From the NCBI RefSeq assembly GCF_910592395.1, contig NC_088321.1, forward strand, positions 1,054,001 through 1,118,000: a stretch of DNA of 64,000 bases, given 5' to 3'. Below the pieces are notes generated by a model. The model did no database searches. It had not been told where the DNA came from and saw only the letters and a program-made list of their open reading frames with translations. A program made the position numbers and the translations under genes. Shown one piece after another: positions 40,901 through 53,689 of the stretch (within the stretch, counting starts at the first letter, position 1; each line of letters begins with the position of its first letter). This DNA comes from Lineus longissimus. Taxonomy: Eukaryota > Nemertea > Pilidiophora > Heteronemertea > Lineidae.

Positions 40901-42137
40901 TTATTTTATGAGGGTGACGATATGAGAGTCTGTCCTCCACCTGTTAAACGATTGCTGGTCACTAATCCTGGTACAATGGTTTCCTTTTATTGAGCGGTGC
41001 TAAGTGAAGCTGTTACAAGTCACGGACATAGTTCGCCACTTATCTAGCGTTCCGGAAGACATTAGCGCTAGCATTACATGTCATTTCACCTAGACACCCG
41101 GTGCTGATGTGGAATTATTACAAGCCGGCCTTTGAGGCTGGGTCCGCCAATCCCTTGAATGATATTCGGAAAGTCCCGAGACATTTTGACCACATATCCC
41201 CCTTTTTCAATGTTGTATACATGCGCATCTCCCTGTACAAGTGTAGTGATACTTGACATCCTAAGGCGATAGTGATGAAAAGCAATTTCAAGAAAACTTT
41301 TCGAATCTAAATGGATATTATCACTACAAAATGTTTAAAGTTCTAGTGGAAGTAGAATGTTTTAAAATTTATTAGATGATTGTTATTGTTAAAATCTTGA
41401 TATCAAACCGTGACCTAGAGGTAATGGGTTGCCACGCGTGAACGACCCGCTGCGAGAGATTGTTACCCAGTTTCTTAACGCGACATCTAACGGTTTATGT
41501 GAAAAGTTAGGGGAATGTTTACTGTTTCATACAGTGACAAGTCATCCGCATCCACCTTCTTTGATCAGCGACATCTCGTGAAAAGAATTTTTCCTGATGA
41601 CTGTATAAAAGGCTTCTTGCGTGGTGTCTTGTCAGTTTCATCCGGGACCTTGCATCCGGGACCTGGTGACGCCATAAGAATAAGGAAGCCATGATGTCGC
41701 TAAGTAGACAATTATGTCTGCCTTTGTTTCCGATCCATTAAAGTCACGTGATCAATGAACGTACCGCTGAAAGAGTAAAGACTGGGTACATCTCTCACGA
41801 AAGTATGTCTTAAAGACTCAACACTCAGTAGATTTTAGTCTCTTTCTTGAAAGACAGATCAGACAACCTTTGATTTGACATAGACCAACAACAGGTGGTC
41901 ACATTTCCGATCACACAGAAATCACTTTCCATGGCCGCTGCGTTGCTTATATGCGATAGATTTCAAAACAACTTCACAAGTCTCGCCCTTTCAATCTTCT
42001 TGGGACATTGCATAAGTTTCAACGCAAAATATAGCGTTGTTTTGGAATGAGAACCGCTACACTTGCCGCGATCCTCATACTGATGAGCGATAGCGATGGT
42101 CGGTAGTGCAAACCATGCGTTGTTAGCAGCGATGCAC
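40901..42137. other. Unannotated spacer
   Basis: No exon, RNA or defined repeat is recognised. The frame at 41963-42160 is not supported by any motif. Confidence 0.3.
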
Positions 42138-42145
42138 ACACATGT

Positions 42146-42362
42146 GACTCGCTCTACCAAAACTAGGCGCTTGTCGCATCTGAACTTGACAGGTTGATAC
42201 GGACTTGTTGTTCACTTCCCTATTGTAGACCTTTTGTGAAATCTATTACAAACTGATTTGGTCACATTTCACAAAAGGTCTACAATAGGGAAATGAACAA
42301 CAAGTCCGTATCAACCTGTCAAGTTCAGATGCGACAAGCGCCTAGTTTTGGTAGAGCGAGTC
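42146..42362. mobile_element. 217-bp palindromic MITE, copy 2, 8-bp target duplication
   Basis: Ends are GACTCGCTCTACCAAAAC and its inverse. Direct repeats ACACATGT lie at 42138-42145 and 42363-42370. It is almost identical to 13492-13708, with differences such as T for C in GACTCGC and C for T in TTCACTTCC, so transposition was recent. Confidence 0.88.
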
Positions 42363-42370
42363 ACACATGT

Positions 42371-45300
42371 GCTGCTGTTGTCTCAAGGGTTGGTGTAGCG
42401 AATTGAGAGAATTCAAAAACGGTGGGCCAATAGGTCAAGACCAAGAGCGCAGTTGCAACTCTACAGTACCTGTAATTTAGAAAGTTTAGTGGTTGATAAT
42501 TCCGATTTGCATCGATGTCATATCGGCATTTAGGATCAGAAGCAGCGTGCTGGCTATATTATATTTTGGATTGTTTTCAGGGAAATATTTCATTTGGAAT
42601 TGATAAACTAAGGATGAAAAAATTGAAGAAGTTTATTCAAAATTGAATGTTAACATTACACGTAGTTATACTAAATTTTTATTGTTTTTATTTCAGGTCC
42701 ACTTGATACTTCTTAATGATATCAAAGATGGACGTTTTAACTCGAATGGATCGTCTAGTGATTGCAATTTGAGGAGTTCAATGTTTCCGGAGTAGGACCA
42801 GATGGCCAAGGATTATATTTCAAAACCTCTATGAATTTGATTTGAAATTGAGAAATTTGCAATGGATTAAGACTGATAAGGGAGGTATCATTAAAGATTG
42901 ACGGAAAGTCCAATGAATGGATGAACTGAGATCGTTATGAGGAGTTATTAGTGGCGGAATAATGTGTCATATGAATTCAGGGATTTCTAAAATCCAATGT
43001 TGGCTATTTCAGTTTAACGAAACGAAATACCGGAAAATAGTGTACAGAAAGTTGGGGGTAAGGCTCTTTCCAGAACGAATGTGTTGGAATGATTTCAAAG
43101 GTTTGACATTTGCTGCGGATTTTGTAGCGATTTCCAAAGATTGGCTCTTTTAGTTTAACGGAACGGAAAATTAAGGTGCGCGGAAAGTTGAAGTCGGGCT
43201 TTTTTTATTTTCCGGAACGGAATGACGAATGAGTTGGAATATTGCTACGGATTATAAATGGCTCTCTAGTTCGAGGAATATTCCTTCTTCCGTTAAATAG
43301 GGCCTGTTTCAGAAAAAGAAGAAGCCAGTAAAACTATTTCTGGTGCATGTAATAGTCCAGTCAATTTTGGTGCATATAGTCCAGTCATTCTATGCTAAAA
43401 AAACTTTGGTCTTCCTCATATTCTGTTGGCAGTAACTTCCGTGAAACAGTTCTTGATCTGCGCAATCATGTATTCAAGACATCCGGATTACCTTCTGACC
43501 TGTATGAATATTCAATAGGAATGTGAACCAGTGACTAAGAATCGTTGGATTAATTTGTGAATCGACGGCCGGAATTCTTGGATTATATTTCCGGGTTATT
43601 CTAAAACATGGATCGTGGACGTGGAACGGAACATATTCAGTTACGGGAGAGGATGGGGTCACAGTCCTCTCTAGGGACCGGAGGAACGAAAGCGCTTCTA
43701 ATACAAAAGGTAGACTCTTTATTCTTAGTCGAATTATCGAAAATTGTAAGGAAATTATCGAAAATGTCTGGAAAAATCTAAAATTTGGAAAAGTTTTAAT
43801 AAAAGTTTTAAAAAATAGTCTCCGTACTAAACTTGCCCAAAAGTTACCGGAAAGTAATTTTCATATTTCGCCGTTTGTCGAAGTTTAGCTCATCACTTAT
43901 TTATCATCCCATCTTCATGCCAACATCGTTTAGACATTTTCCTATCCGAGCAGAAACGGTTCCCAAGGCGATTGTAAGGTCGAAATTATCGGAAACCTTT
44001 GCGACTGTTCCCCAAGCACGTAAATAAATGCATTTCTGGTGTAGTTCCAGAACCGATATTGGATCATTTTTTTCATTACTTTTGACAACACCGAGACATT
44101 GCGGTTGAATGATATACAGCATAACCTATAATAAACAACCATTTCATTACATATGACAACTTGAAGACGTCAACACTTGATGGCTTCGTGATAAGAATTC
44201 GTGCTCTGTGTTACAACACATTATCGTCGTCTGTTACACGATGAGCATTAACACCAGTACAGATTTTTTTGGTGACGGAATTGTGTTTCGTGACTTGCAT
44301 ATATCAGTATCTAGAAAGCTGGAAGAGATTTATGTGGAGCGCGCGCGACTCCGAATTGTCGCGCCTAAAAACAATCCTAAATATTCCGAATATATTTCCG
44401 ACATTTTCCGAAGGTTGTCTTGGCAGTCGTGACGTTGTAATCATCGGAAATCTTTGCGGATATTTCAAGAATAGACCAATATGCACCTCTTTGCAGTCCC
44501 GCACAATCTCAACTCAATATCGGACCACTTCTTCATTATTTACGACATGGAGACTTCACTGCTCCGCTGTTGCGTGATCTGAATCCGTGCACCGTATTAA
44601 TAACATATTGTGTTTCGTGATGTTGAGTATTTTACACCAGAAAAGATTTATAACGGGAAAGTGTTTCGTGACATGCATACTAAACGTACCAGCAGAATAG
44701 ATTGATTTTATTATGAGTAAGCGGTGTAAGCTAGAACTGTGTGCGCCTTTTCCGGCGAACCATCCTCTTGAGTGGAACGCCTCGACCCCGAATTGCACTC
44801 ACCGATTCGAACCATCTTCCGGACTTTACAAACCGAAAAAATACGCCTGGGCAAGCTGAAGGTATCCTATAAAAAATGTCCCTTGAAAATATGACCAAGA
44901 CAATCTGCAAAGGATTCAGGACATCGATAATTTGGCTTATATGGCGGTGAGAACCAGATCCTGCTAAGTGAAATTTAATTTTGGAGAAAAATAGGGTCTG
45001 TTCTGGTTCTTCATCGGCCATCTGTGAGTAAACGAACCAAGCTACATCATTTAGCCTCTGTCTGGTTAGAGGTTGCTACAGACACTTAACTCATTTTTGA
45101 CCAATTTTTCATCTTGTAGACTCTGGCTCCCATCGCCCCATTTTATTCATTGTCACGGCAAAATACCGCCTGTCAGTGTCCTACTTGCAACTACGTCTGC
45201 AATACTGCCGTGCCTACTGATGGGATGACAAATGGTTTTCGATAAAGTACCGTTGATGAGCGGAAAAGTATCGAAAAACTATTAGGAGGCCGATAATGTT

Positions 45301-46335
45301 AAAACCGATACCTTTGTACAGAGTCAGTCGACTTCCATGTGAGAACGAGATTCGCTGCCTTTAGATAATAGTAGCGTATAGTGACAGAAATACTGAGCGA
45401 TATACGGCGAGGGGGTGGGGGCGGGCAGATCTCCTTCGCTCAAAATCATGGACACATGCCTGTTAACCAGCTATCGAATTTTTTTAAATTCACCGAAAAA
45501 CTCCCAACCGGTTGCAAAAGCTCAAAAGCCTTTCTTTCTTTGAGTGTATAGCCTCATGGTCTAATCACTTGGTGTAATGGCACCATGGCCGACAAAATTT
45601 ATTATGCTCTGCACCTCAAAGAAGCAAATCTTTATGGTGATATATTGGCTCTCATTACTAGAAACTACTACCGTACGATAATCACCAGAGGCAACTGTCT
45701 ATCAGAAATTCGACCCAACTAATAATAGGTACTGGGCCCGGGGACGAGCATGATTTAGCTTGTCCAATGAATGACCTTCCGCCCCGCGGCTGATCATCTA
45801 GCGGTGTCCACCACACCGGCGGAAATCACCGTATATTGGTGTATTGGGCCCATTACTGACAATTTTGTAGTATGTGAGTAGGGTAATTACTAGAAGTGAC
45901 TGTCTATCTGACCTTCATCCTACCAATGAGAGTTATTGAGCCCGATCAGTGGATGATTAGATGCTAGTTGCGTTAATCATACCCGATGGCATTCTGGGTC
46001 GATATCAGGTATTGGTATAAAGGCGATTTCGGTGAAAATGAACCGTTTCATTTCCTATTCATTAGTCTGGCGCAGATCAGTTAGCTAGATTAGGCCTGCT
46101 GAACATGTTGACAATAGGGTCCGCAATAGAGTTCCATTCAGAACTTGCGTACGACTTGATGATGTTTTGATGTCTACTGAGTCGAGGGAAGTGCATTGTA
46201 CTTGTCATTGGAAATACGCTTTAAGTAACCGTAGGTTTCACGTTTTATGGATATGTTCTTCACTAATCGGCGCTCAAAGCACTAGACTGCCTCACATCGC
46301 GGTAAGAACTCTGGCCACTTCGACTTGATTCATAG
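42371..46335. other. Unannotated accessory DNA with degenerate local duplications
   Basis: I find no supported gene. Two weak internal duplications are visible: about 43000-43265 (CAGTTTAACGAAACG / TAGTTTAACGGAACGG units), and about 43960-44330 versus 44420-44690 (sharing TTTCATTACTTTTGACAAC / TTCATTATTTACGACA and GTGTTTCGTGAC-TGCATA). A splice-acceptor-like TTTTTATTTCAG at about 42688 precedes a 32-codon frame, but no partner exon is known. Confidence 0.35.
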
Positions 46336-46420
46336 AATCGACCCGAACTTTAGTGCGAATCCGCCATTGATGACGTCGTTGGCGCCAAAAACCACTTCAT
46401 TGACCTCGATTCAAAAAACT
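46336..46420 (-). repeat. Dispersed repeat, inverse copy of 38464-38575
   Basis: On the minus strand it reads AATCGAGGTCAATGAAGTGG, TTTTTGGCGCCAACGACGTC and CAATGGCGGATTCG, aligning with 38464-38575. Confidence 0.5.
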
Positions 46421-46506
46421 TGCATACTTGCATTTTTGTGTTGGCTAGAAAATCCTAGACGGTTTCAGTTCAAAAGCACAAAAACATTTATTTCTCAGGG
46501 TGAACA

Positions 46507-46533
46507 TTCCACACGCAATCCTGCGTGTGGAAA
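46507..46533. repeat. Perfect short hairpin
   Basis: TTCCACACGCA and TGCGTGTGGAA enclose a four-base ATCC loop. No adjacent U-run or gene explains it. Confidence 0.6.
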
Positions 46534-46766
46534 ATAACCAATAGACACTGATGATAGCTTATCATTCACCTTGGTTGTGTTCGCAGTCAACATGGGATAT
46601 CGGGGAACAATTTGCGGTACAGTAATGGTCATTGATTCGCAGCTGAGCGAAGGCAAGAATTCATGGACGTGGACATCACGCAATTCTGGCGTAAGATCAG
46701 TTTAAGACCACCATGGTATTCACTTACGACTTCTGAGGGTTCAAGAAGTTTTCGCGCGCAAGTTCA

Positions 46767-46933
46767 CCTGCCGCGGTGGGGGAAGCCCAAGAGGACTGAT
46801 GACGTAGCATGCAAAAAGGGAATCCCTTGTCCTCGTTCTCGGAGTGCACCTGACCGCGGTGGGGAAAGCCCAAAAGAACTGATGACGTAGCATGCAAGAA
46901 GGGAATCCCTTGTCCTCGTTCTCGTAGTGCAAC
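46767..46933. repeat. Two tandem copies of an ~82-bp unit
   Basis: Each copy contains CGCGGTGGGG, TGATGACGTAGCATGCAA and GGGAATCCCTTGTCCTCGTT. Overlapping minus-strand frames come from the duplication. Confidence 0.75.
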
Positions 46934-48454
46934 TGGACTTCTCCATTGTCGAAAGGTTGCATCAGTTCCTCGGGCTAGGTGATTGACCAATAATGAAAAA
47001 GAGCTCATCCTCTCTATTTTCTTGTCGACGGCTGTCATTCAAAAACAACGACGGATGACCGCAACCTTTGATATCTCTGAAACCCACACAGTCAGTTACT
47101 TCGGAGATTGCCTCCTTTGACGTATCCTCTTCACACGGAACACATAATTTGCGCGCAATTAGCAAAATTCCCCTCTTTATTGGCAATTTACTGTGCGCAG
47201 TGTTGGCGCGATGTTGACTGTCTACAAAGGCTAGCATTCCACTTTCGGTGATGTGAAACAGCTGGTATTTTTCACACCCTCCAGAAGCGCGGCGGGCTAA
47301 ATTGACTTGAATTGTCTTCTCTAAACCTACATTTTGTCCTTGATAGCGATGGTCAAGATCAATAGAGAATCGCTACGGTGCCCAGCGTTGGCCCGGTGTT
47401 GATTATCAGTAAAGGATAGCATTCCACTTTCGTCAATGAGGGACAGCAGGTGTTTTCACTCTCAAGGGGGCGTTGCGTGTTAAATTGTCTCAAATTGGCG
47501 CCCCGAAACCGCCTGTTTATGATGGCATTTTGTCTTCGCTATGCTGACATACCCTGATACTCCAAACCGCCTGTGTACACCGCCTCTGTGTGTTGACTAA
47601 AGCTACTTTTAATTGACTCTGTATGCTCATCAATAATCCGCCCTTTATGAGGTAATTATTGAACCATTTGACATTTGTAGTTCTATTCTCTACATTGCAT
47701 AGGCTAATGCACACAGGCTATACATTGAACCACTCTACCTGTACACGCATAAGGTCTGGTGTACTTTTCAACTCGGCACGCTCATCAATAATCTGCCTTT
47801 AACTGAGACAATCATTGAACCAGTTGACATTTGCAGGTATCTAGTTACCATTGAATGGTTTTAAGTTTCCCTGGCACTTCGAGCTACATGTATATCCATG
47901 CCGCCTACAACAGTGTTCCCGAGTGCAAATCTGGCAAGTCAGTCTGTAGACAAACCTTGCAGTGTTACCATTTTGTAAACTCCCGAATATTTTCCCTATG
48001 AAAAACATGTAAAAATATCAACTTTTTGCATCAGAAACATCTCGCATTCATACAACTTTCTGAAAGAACAGCTTCTTCGCCAGGGGCCGCTGCAAATCTG
48101 TAAAAATACATGGAAGCTTTTCCCGGGAGACAAATATTGCGATGCTGTGTAACTTTTAAACACGAACCACCCTCAGGCTAGGCGCTGCAAACACGGTTAA
48201 ATACTATGTTCTTGCAGCAGACAAATCTGCTGTTATAAAACTTTGTCGTGAAATAATTATAACATGTCGTCGCATTGATTACAGAACCCTACCTTATAAT
48301 TTTGGTCCAATGCTATAATTAAGACTTGTTGCCTCTATCATTAGTGTTTTATCAAACAGGCTGGGAACTGATGGATAGGGAAGCAATAGCTGATTCGCCA
48401 AGCGTAGGAAGATGACTACCATTACGTCACTTAGCTCCTTACCTTCCAGTTATA
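46934..48454. other. Unannotated spacer
   Basis: No gene or clear repeat family is recognised. A phrase beginning CTCATCAATAATCYGCC occurs twice (about 47626 and 47780), suggesting a weak local duplication. Confidence 0.3.
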
Positions 48455-48868
48455 AGAATTCAGGTCTAGCCCAAGACACGGTCTATTATCTTTAAACGAA
48501 GCCCGCTCGCACCTCGACCTAAATGACTTCAGGTCTAGCCCAATACACGGTCTATTGTCTTAAACAAAGCCCGCTCGCACCCAGGCCTAAATGACTTCCG
48601 GTCTAGCCCAATACACGGCCTATTGTCTTTAAACAAAGCCCGCTCGCACCAAGGCCTAAATGACTTCAGGTCTAGCCCAATACACGGTCTATTGTCTTCA
48701 AACAAAGCCCGCTGACACCTCGACCTAATGACTTCAGGCCTGGCCCAATACACGGTCTATTGTCTAAAACAAAGCCCGCTCGCACCTCGACCTAAATGAC
48801 TTCAGGTCTAGCCCAATGCACGGCCTATTGTCTTAAACAAAGCCGGCTCGCACCCAGGCCTGAATCCC
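48455..48868. repeat. Minisatellite, ~69-bp period, 6 copies
   Basis: The unit contains GACTTCAGGTCTAGCCCAAT, ACACGGTCTATTGTCTT and AAACAAAGCCCGCTCGCACC. Copies begin near 48461, 48530, 48599, 48667, 48735 and 48802. The period is a multiple of three, hence the spurious minus-strand frame at 48535-48753. Confidence 0.88.
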
Positions 48869-49203
48869 CGCATTGCTCTCCCGTCTCATCAAAGGGTTAT
48901 CAGGACAAATCTTGATGACATCAACCCCCGCGAAACATCTTTCATGGGGGTCGCCGGATAGGCCTATTCCGGCAAGGGCAAATAGATGTACACGTCGTTT
49001 ACGGGCCTGTGGAAGTGGGACGCCATATAAGGAGATAAATGCGCGCGACTTAAAATCGCCACGCAAAGGAGCATTTTCTTCGCTGCGACCTGCGATTATA
49101 ATTGCTGCCATATGCGACAAAATGATCTCTCGTCTGCGGGTATAACCAGGAATCGCTTGGTCTGATATTGACCGCAGGTCGCTGCTAAATACCAGACGCG
49201 TTC

Positions 49204-49965
49204 ACAGTCTGTGACAATTAGACCTCAATTTCCGTTCGACTTTGACTGAGAGTCCTTAAGGCAAATCTCATACGCGTGGTAAGCCTTTTATGTCGACGAG
49301 ACAGTATCTTCCGCAATCATGCATTGATGAGTTAGATGTCTGTTTACATATTCAATCCACGGACCCGAAGCACTCAACATTCCTTCCAGAAGTTTTTGAC
49401 ACAGTAGATTCTTGAACGGTTATAGCGCGCCTTCCTAACACCTGCGCAGTCTCTGGCAATGACAATGTAATTCCCGTTCGTGAGACCTTAAGGCGAAGCT
49501 CGCTCGTGTGACAAGCCTTTCACGTTGATGAGACGGCGTCTTAGGCAATCATTCATTGATGTGTGAGGCATGGCAGTTGGCTTAATGGTCGCACTTCGGA
49601 TTATGCAGACACCTCAAAGATTCTAGCGTTCCTTCCGAAAGTTTTTGACAGAGTTATTCTTGAAAACCAAGGACGCCTTCCTTATGAAACAGGGCGATGC
49701 ATCTGACACCTTCCCGGTCTGTTGCAATTATACTTCAATTTCCGTTCGTGAGAACTTAAGGCAAATCTCGTACGCGTGATAAGCCTTTGATATTGACGAC
49801 GAGAGTGCGTCTTCCGCAATTACGTATTAATGGGTTGCATGTCAATTTACTTTTAACGGTGGTTGTACTCTGCCTTCGAAGGCACCATGAAGTGTCGTGT
49901 GTTCCTTGGGATATCCCCTGGTAGAATCCTTGAAAACAAAGGGTGCCATCTTTTGAGACATGGCC
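49204..49965. repeat. Diverged tandem triplication, ~245-270-bp units
   Basis: Units begin near 49204, 49449 and 49718. Each has CAGTCTSTGRCAAT-like start, TTCCCGTTCG/TTTCCGTTCG, CTTAAGGCRAA, ACAAGCCTTT/ATAAGCCTTT, CGTCTTCCGCAAT-like and GTTCCTTC..GTTTTTGAC segments. The copies are clearly diverged, so the duplication is old. Confidence 0.65.
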
Positions 49966-50044
49966 AAATACCCAATCTGAAATATTCCAATCTTCAAGCT
50001 GGATATACGCGGTTTAGTCCAACAGCACAGTGATTACAATCTCA

Positions 50045-50110
50045 ATATAATGGCAGTTTTAAAAGTGCGTTAACATTTTAATGTTAGTAAGCACTTTAAA
50101 ACTGCCATTA
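50045..50110. repeat. Hairpin with ~20-bp arms
   Basis: TAATGGCAGTTTTAAAAGTG and CACTTTAAAACTGCCATTA pair, and the inner GTTAACATT / AATGTTAG extends the stem. A one-base bulge lies in one arm. Possibly a small palindromic MITE with TA edges. Confidence 0.6.
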
Positions 50111-50389
50111 AAAGATCTCAACTGAGAATCTTGCGAGAATCTTGCGAGAATCTAGAAACGAATGTGCAATGCAAATGCACGACTAGCGAGGCATGCAATG
50201 CCTTCTAGCCACCAGAGATGGGAGTTTGAAAGTGAAGAGCGTCTCATATGAAACATGGCACTTTCATATACAACCTTAACTTAAAAAAACCGCCTTGGGT
50301 TGACTCAGGTTCTGCGTGGGCCGGCTGTTAAAAGGTTTTCTTGAAAGCTTTTGTTCGAGGGTTGAAAATGTACCTTATATTGTACTTAA

Positions 50390-50848
50390 AGGGACAACTT
50401 GGGCGTAGGATTTACCTGGCCAGGAGAATAATACCCCTGCTTGCCACCATGCGCCGCCACATGTCGTACAGCATCGATGCTGTTCTTCAGTAATGATTTA
50501 TGCCATGTACAGTGTTGCGAGGCAGTTTTGGAAATTGGCCTGGAAGTTCTAGGCCGGTGTGCAAGGGATAGTAGTCCTAGGGCTGATAGTCCGTGTAACA
50601 ATAGCCCGCATTGCTAAATGTTTTGGTTAGGGTTAGCGGTACAATAGATCATGCTGCTTAATTGGTCAAATACAATGCTACCGGACTATGACTCCAGGGG
50701 GACTATATCCGCTGTCACACCGGCATATGGTCACATCCCGTTCTAGTGCATTGTTTATTTTTCAATTGTCCTGTTTCGAGAAGTCACGGTCCAGCTGGAA
50801 GCCATTTTTCTGTACAAAAACAACAAATCTCATGCCCAAGTTGTCCCT
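50390..50848. mobile_element. TTAA-flanked DNA element, 459 bp, carrying a nested MITE
   Basis: The termini AGGGACAACTTGGGC and GCCCAAGTTGTCCCT are perfect inverts, and TTAA lies at both edges (50386-50389, 50849-50852). TTAA target sites are typical of piggyBac and Kolobok; the AGGG terminus rather suggests Kolobok. There is no transposase, so it is non-autonomous. A second MITE is inserted at 50554-50723. Confidence 0.75.
50554..50723. mobile_element. 170-bp MITE with CCGGTGTG ends, copy 1 (nested)
   Basis: Imperfect inverted ends: CCGGTGTGCAAGGGATAG at left and, reading inward from the right, CCGGTGTGACAGCGGATA. The body is almost identical to 58053-58220. It interrupts the TTAA-flanked element. 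No target duplication is clear. Confidence 0.75.
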
Positions 50849-51544
50849 TTAAGGCAGGATCACTCCCTGACAGCAACCACACAGCGTTTCACAATCTCCA
50901 TGATATTCATCAAACAAGTGGCTAAAAAACAAAAAAGAAACGCACCGACAACATTTCCGTCTATTTCTAAACACGTTGCTATGGCGACGGGTCTGTGCCG
51001 GTACAATCGGCGCCCTGGTGGGATCAAAACATTTCCCAGGAAGCTTTATCTTTCGAAGAACTTGTCGGGTTGGTCTTGTTTCAAAGAGATAGGAAGTAAC
51101 GAGTATATGAAACCTTAACCCTAGCAATCCGTGTGTCAATATACGGATAGAAATGTACACAAAATTCGTCCTCTTTTTACAGAGTTCTGTCCGCTTACGT
51201 AAAAGGACCCTTGATAAGCCGCTGTTCCCAACCTCCACATTCTATTCTTGTCACACTTTGGAATAAGCTCTGTCGCCGAAATAGGTCGATCGCTTTAGCC
51301 CAGGTTGCCTCTTTCCAAGGCCGAATCTGGAGCGAACCGTTCCACGATCTAGCTGTCGTCATCTGAGGCAATACGTCAATACGTCCCGGGCAATCAGTCA
51401 CCCGCCAGGAACCCATCCGACCGTTAACGCGGTTGTATACGATCAGAATAAATACACGTCAATACTTCAATTGAAGTCAGCCTCCATTGACGCCATTGAC
51501 AGATAGCTGTGTGGAAGTTGATGATAGTACTTCAGTGCAGCTTT

Positions 51545-51765
51545 TAGCACGGTGTACAGTGTATATCGCGACATGCATTCCAATGCATCACAACGGCACT
51601 TTCTTTACAGCTAATAGCAGAATGTACAGTGCATACATCTACATAGCACTTTCACAACTAATGTATATGGAATGTACAGTGCACTCCAACACACATCATC
51701 ATAGCACTTTCAATACATCATATATTAGAATGTACACAGTGTACACTGCCATAGCCATTTCAGCA
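51545..51765. repeat. Degenerate tandem repeat, ~55-60-bp period
   Basis: Recurring GCACTTTC, GAATGTACAGTGCA and CATAGC segments appear about four times, with spacing that varies. The frame at 51487-51825 crosses it and is not supported otherwise. Confidence 0.6.
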
Positions 51766-52366
51766 CGGCTCCGAAGAGATTGTCGCTCAGTATCAGAGGA
51801 AATTCAATCATCTCTTGGGGATTAGTCGCTGCCGAGAGAAGTGGGTGAGGGAGGCATGCATTACTGTAGAAATAACATTCCCGGAGAGTCAATTTTCTAT
51901 TGTGTTCTAAGAGTGAGTTAGGGTGAATGACATTGCTCGCGGAAATAGCACGCTGTATCAAGTAGTGATATTTGCATTGCGCAAAGCAATTCTGATATGC
52001 AAATATCGTTCTTTACCAGGAGCACTGAACAGCGGAAATTCTGCTTCCCATCTTGCACTCATGAACCCATGCCAATTGCGTCCGTGCATAAAAAGCGACA
52101 AATCAGTAATTTTTGTAATGATGAGTTATGATGGAAATTCCATCAACATGCACGTACGCCTAAAGTATAAACAAATAAGCGAACTGTCTTTAGAATTCTG
52201 GGGAAAAAAGAATAATTCACCAACTCCAATATTCATAAATTTTCTTGATGGCTCTTCAGGAATTCTATACCGGATTCCAATTTGGGCCCATGGCATGCCG
52301 ACTTACCGGCGGTGCACATCAGTCCTACCCTCCTTTCAAGGATGGGTAATACGCGCATCAAAACGG

Positions 52367-52749
52367 CGGCGTTGCGAAAACACGGAATGGAATAATGTTA
52401 CGGAATATGGTCTGCAGACGCCCCGTAATGATCATGCCAGTTGTTGTTGTTGTCGTTACAGTAACCCCCGGGTGATGGCCCGGTGCTAAGCGCCCAAAAA
52501 ACTGACAATTGTCGGCAAGATTGATGAAAACACAACAAAATTATAACTTTGGTCAACGTTTGTTGTGTTTCATCACACTTTTCTTGGCTATGCAGCACCA
52601 GAGCTGGAGTAGAACAATGTGGGCCTGGCAAAGTCATCTCCGGACTCCCTCTAAGTGCTCCCCGCGGAGGAATACCTTAGTTATAAACTACAGACCGGAT
52701 TTTCACCCTATTCCGTAACATTATTCCGTTCCGTGTTTTCGCAACGCCG
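52367..52749. mobile_element. 383-bp element with ~42-bp TIRs and 9-bp target duplication (MULE-like)
   Basis: The ends CGGCGTTGCGAAAACACGG... and their inverse run to GGAATAATGTTACGGAATA with one mismatch. Outside are TCAAAACGG (52358-52366) and TCAACACGG (52750-52758), a 9-bp duplication with one change. A 9-bp duplication with longish TIRs fits Mutator-like elements. No transposase is present. Confidence 0.7.
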
Positions 52750-53215
52750 TCAACACGGTAGATCGGTATAGGCCCATGACGTTGATACGACCATACGTTT
52801 TCATCAGCGGTTCCATGATAGAGATTCGCCAACAGAGAATCATTGGTCGCCCATGGTAGAATCTATGATGGTCATAATCTTCGCCAGATACTCTATGATG
52901 GAACCTTTTCCTGCGTATCTTAGAAGTCCATCTGTATCTGGGGACGATTTACGATTTCAGCAGAGAGGAATATGTCCTTGACTGCCGGTTAGAAGAGTGC
53001 AAGTAGCTGGCATTGACGATAACCACATTCCGTTGTTATCGATCTAAACGCCACCGGGACACATTAAGTTAATCACTTTATAGTGCAGGCTCATGTAATC
53101 CAATTTATATACCCCCTGCAACTTGTATACAGTGCATGGAGAGTTGTGTGGATTTGAAGCCGTTATGAACAGCCAGTCCGGAATATAGGAACGTATGGTA
53201 GTATCAATCTCGACA

Positions 53216-53254
53216 CTAGAGGCGCTGATTTCGTTCCTTTCAACGCCTCTAGAA
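53216..53254. repeat. Short hairpin
   Basis: CTAGAGGCG and CGCCTCTAG pair across about 18 bases. No function can be assigned. Confidence 0.45.
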
Positions 53255-53689
53255 CTAGTGAGTTGCCACCATCTTGAAAAGCAGTACCGCGGATGTAGAT
53301 CAGGAGAGAATCTTTCTTATTGCTGTGAGGCTGTCGCATCACCACAAAGCCGGCGGAGCCCTACGCTGCGTTTGTAGTTCTCCGCACAATCATCTTAAAA
53401 TCCACTAGTAAGTGTCAAATGTTATCTATAAAGATCATATTTTGTTATTTATTAATAAAATAAAACGTTTTATGAGAGAAAGTTGCACTAATTCGGCCTG
53501 AATAGGATTTACAGTACGAACTGGCGACACAATTTATGACGTAGGATTGTCAAAACCCTGAATCTCAGGATGCTGACATCCAAGATGGCGGCAATTGATC
53601 AATTCCAGTGTCTGAAATTTTTTAATTTCGGCACTGGGGCGAGTTTGGAACAGTACAGAATCCATAATGGAATTCCTGTCATCTCTCAC

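Noticed and set aside
42689-42795. Terminal exon after the acceptor-like TTTTTATTTCAG
   Set aside because: Only a 32-codon frame follows, and joining it to the 36132 frame gives an almost immediate stop.
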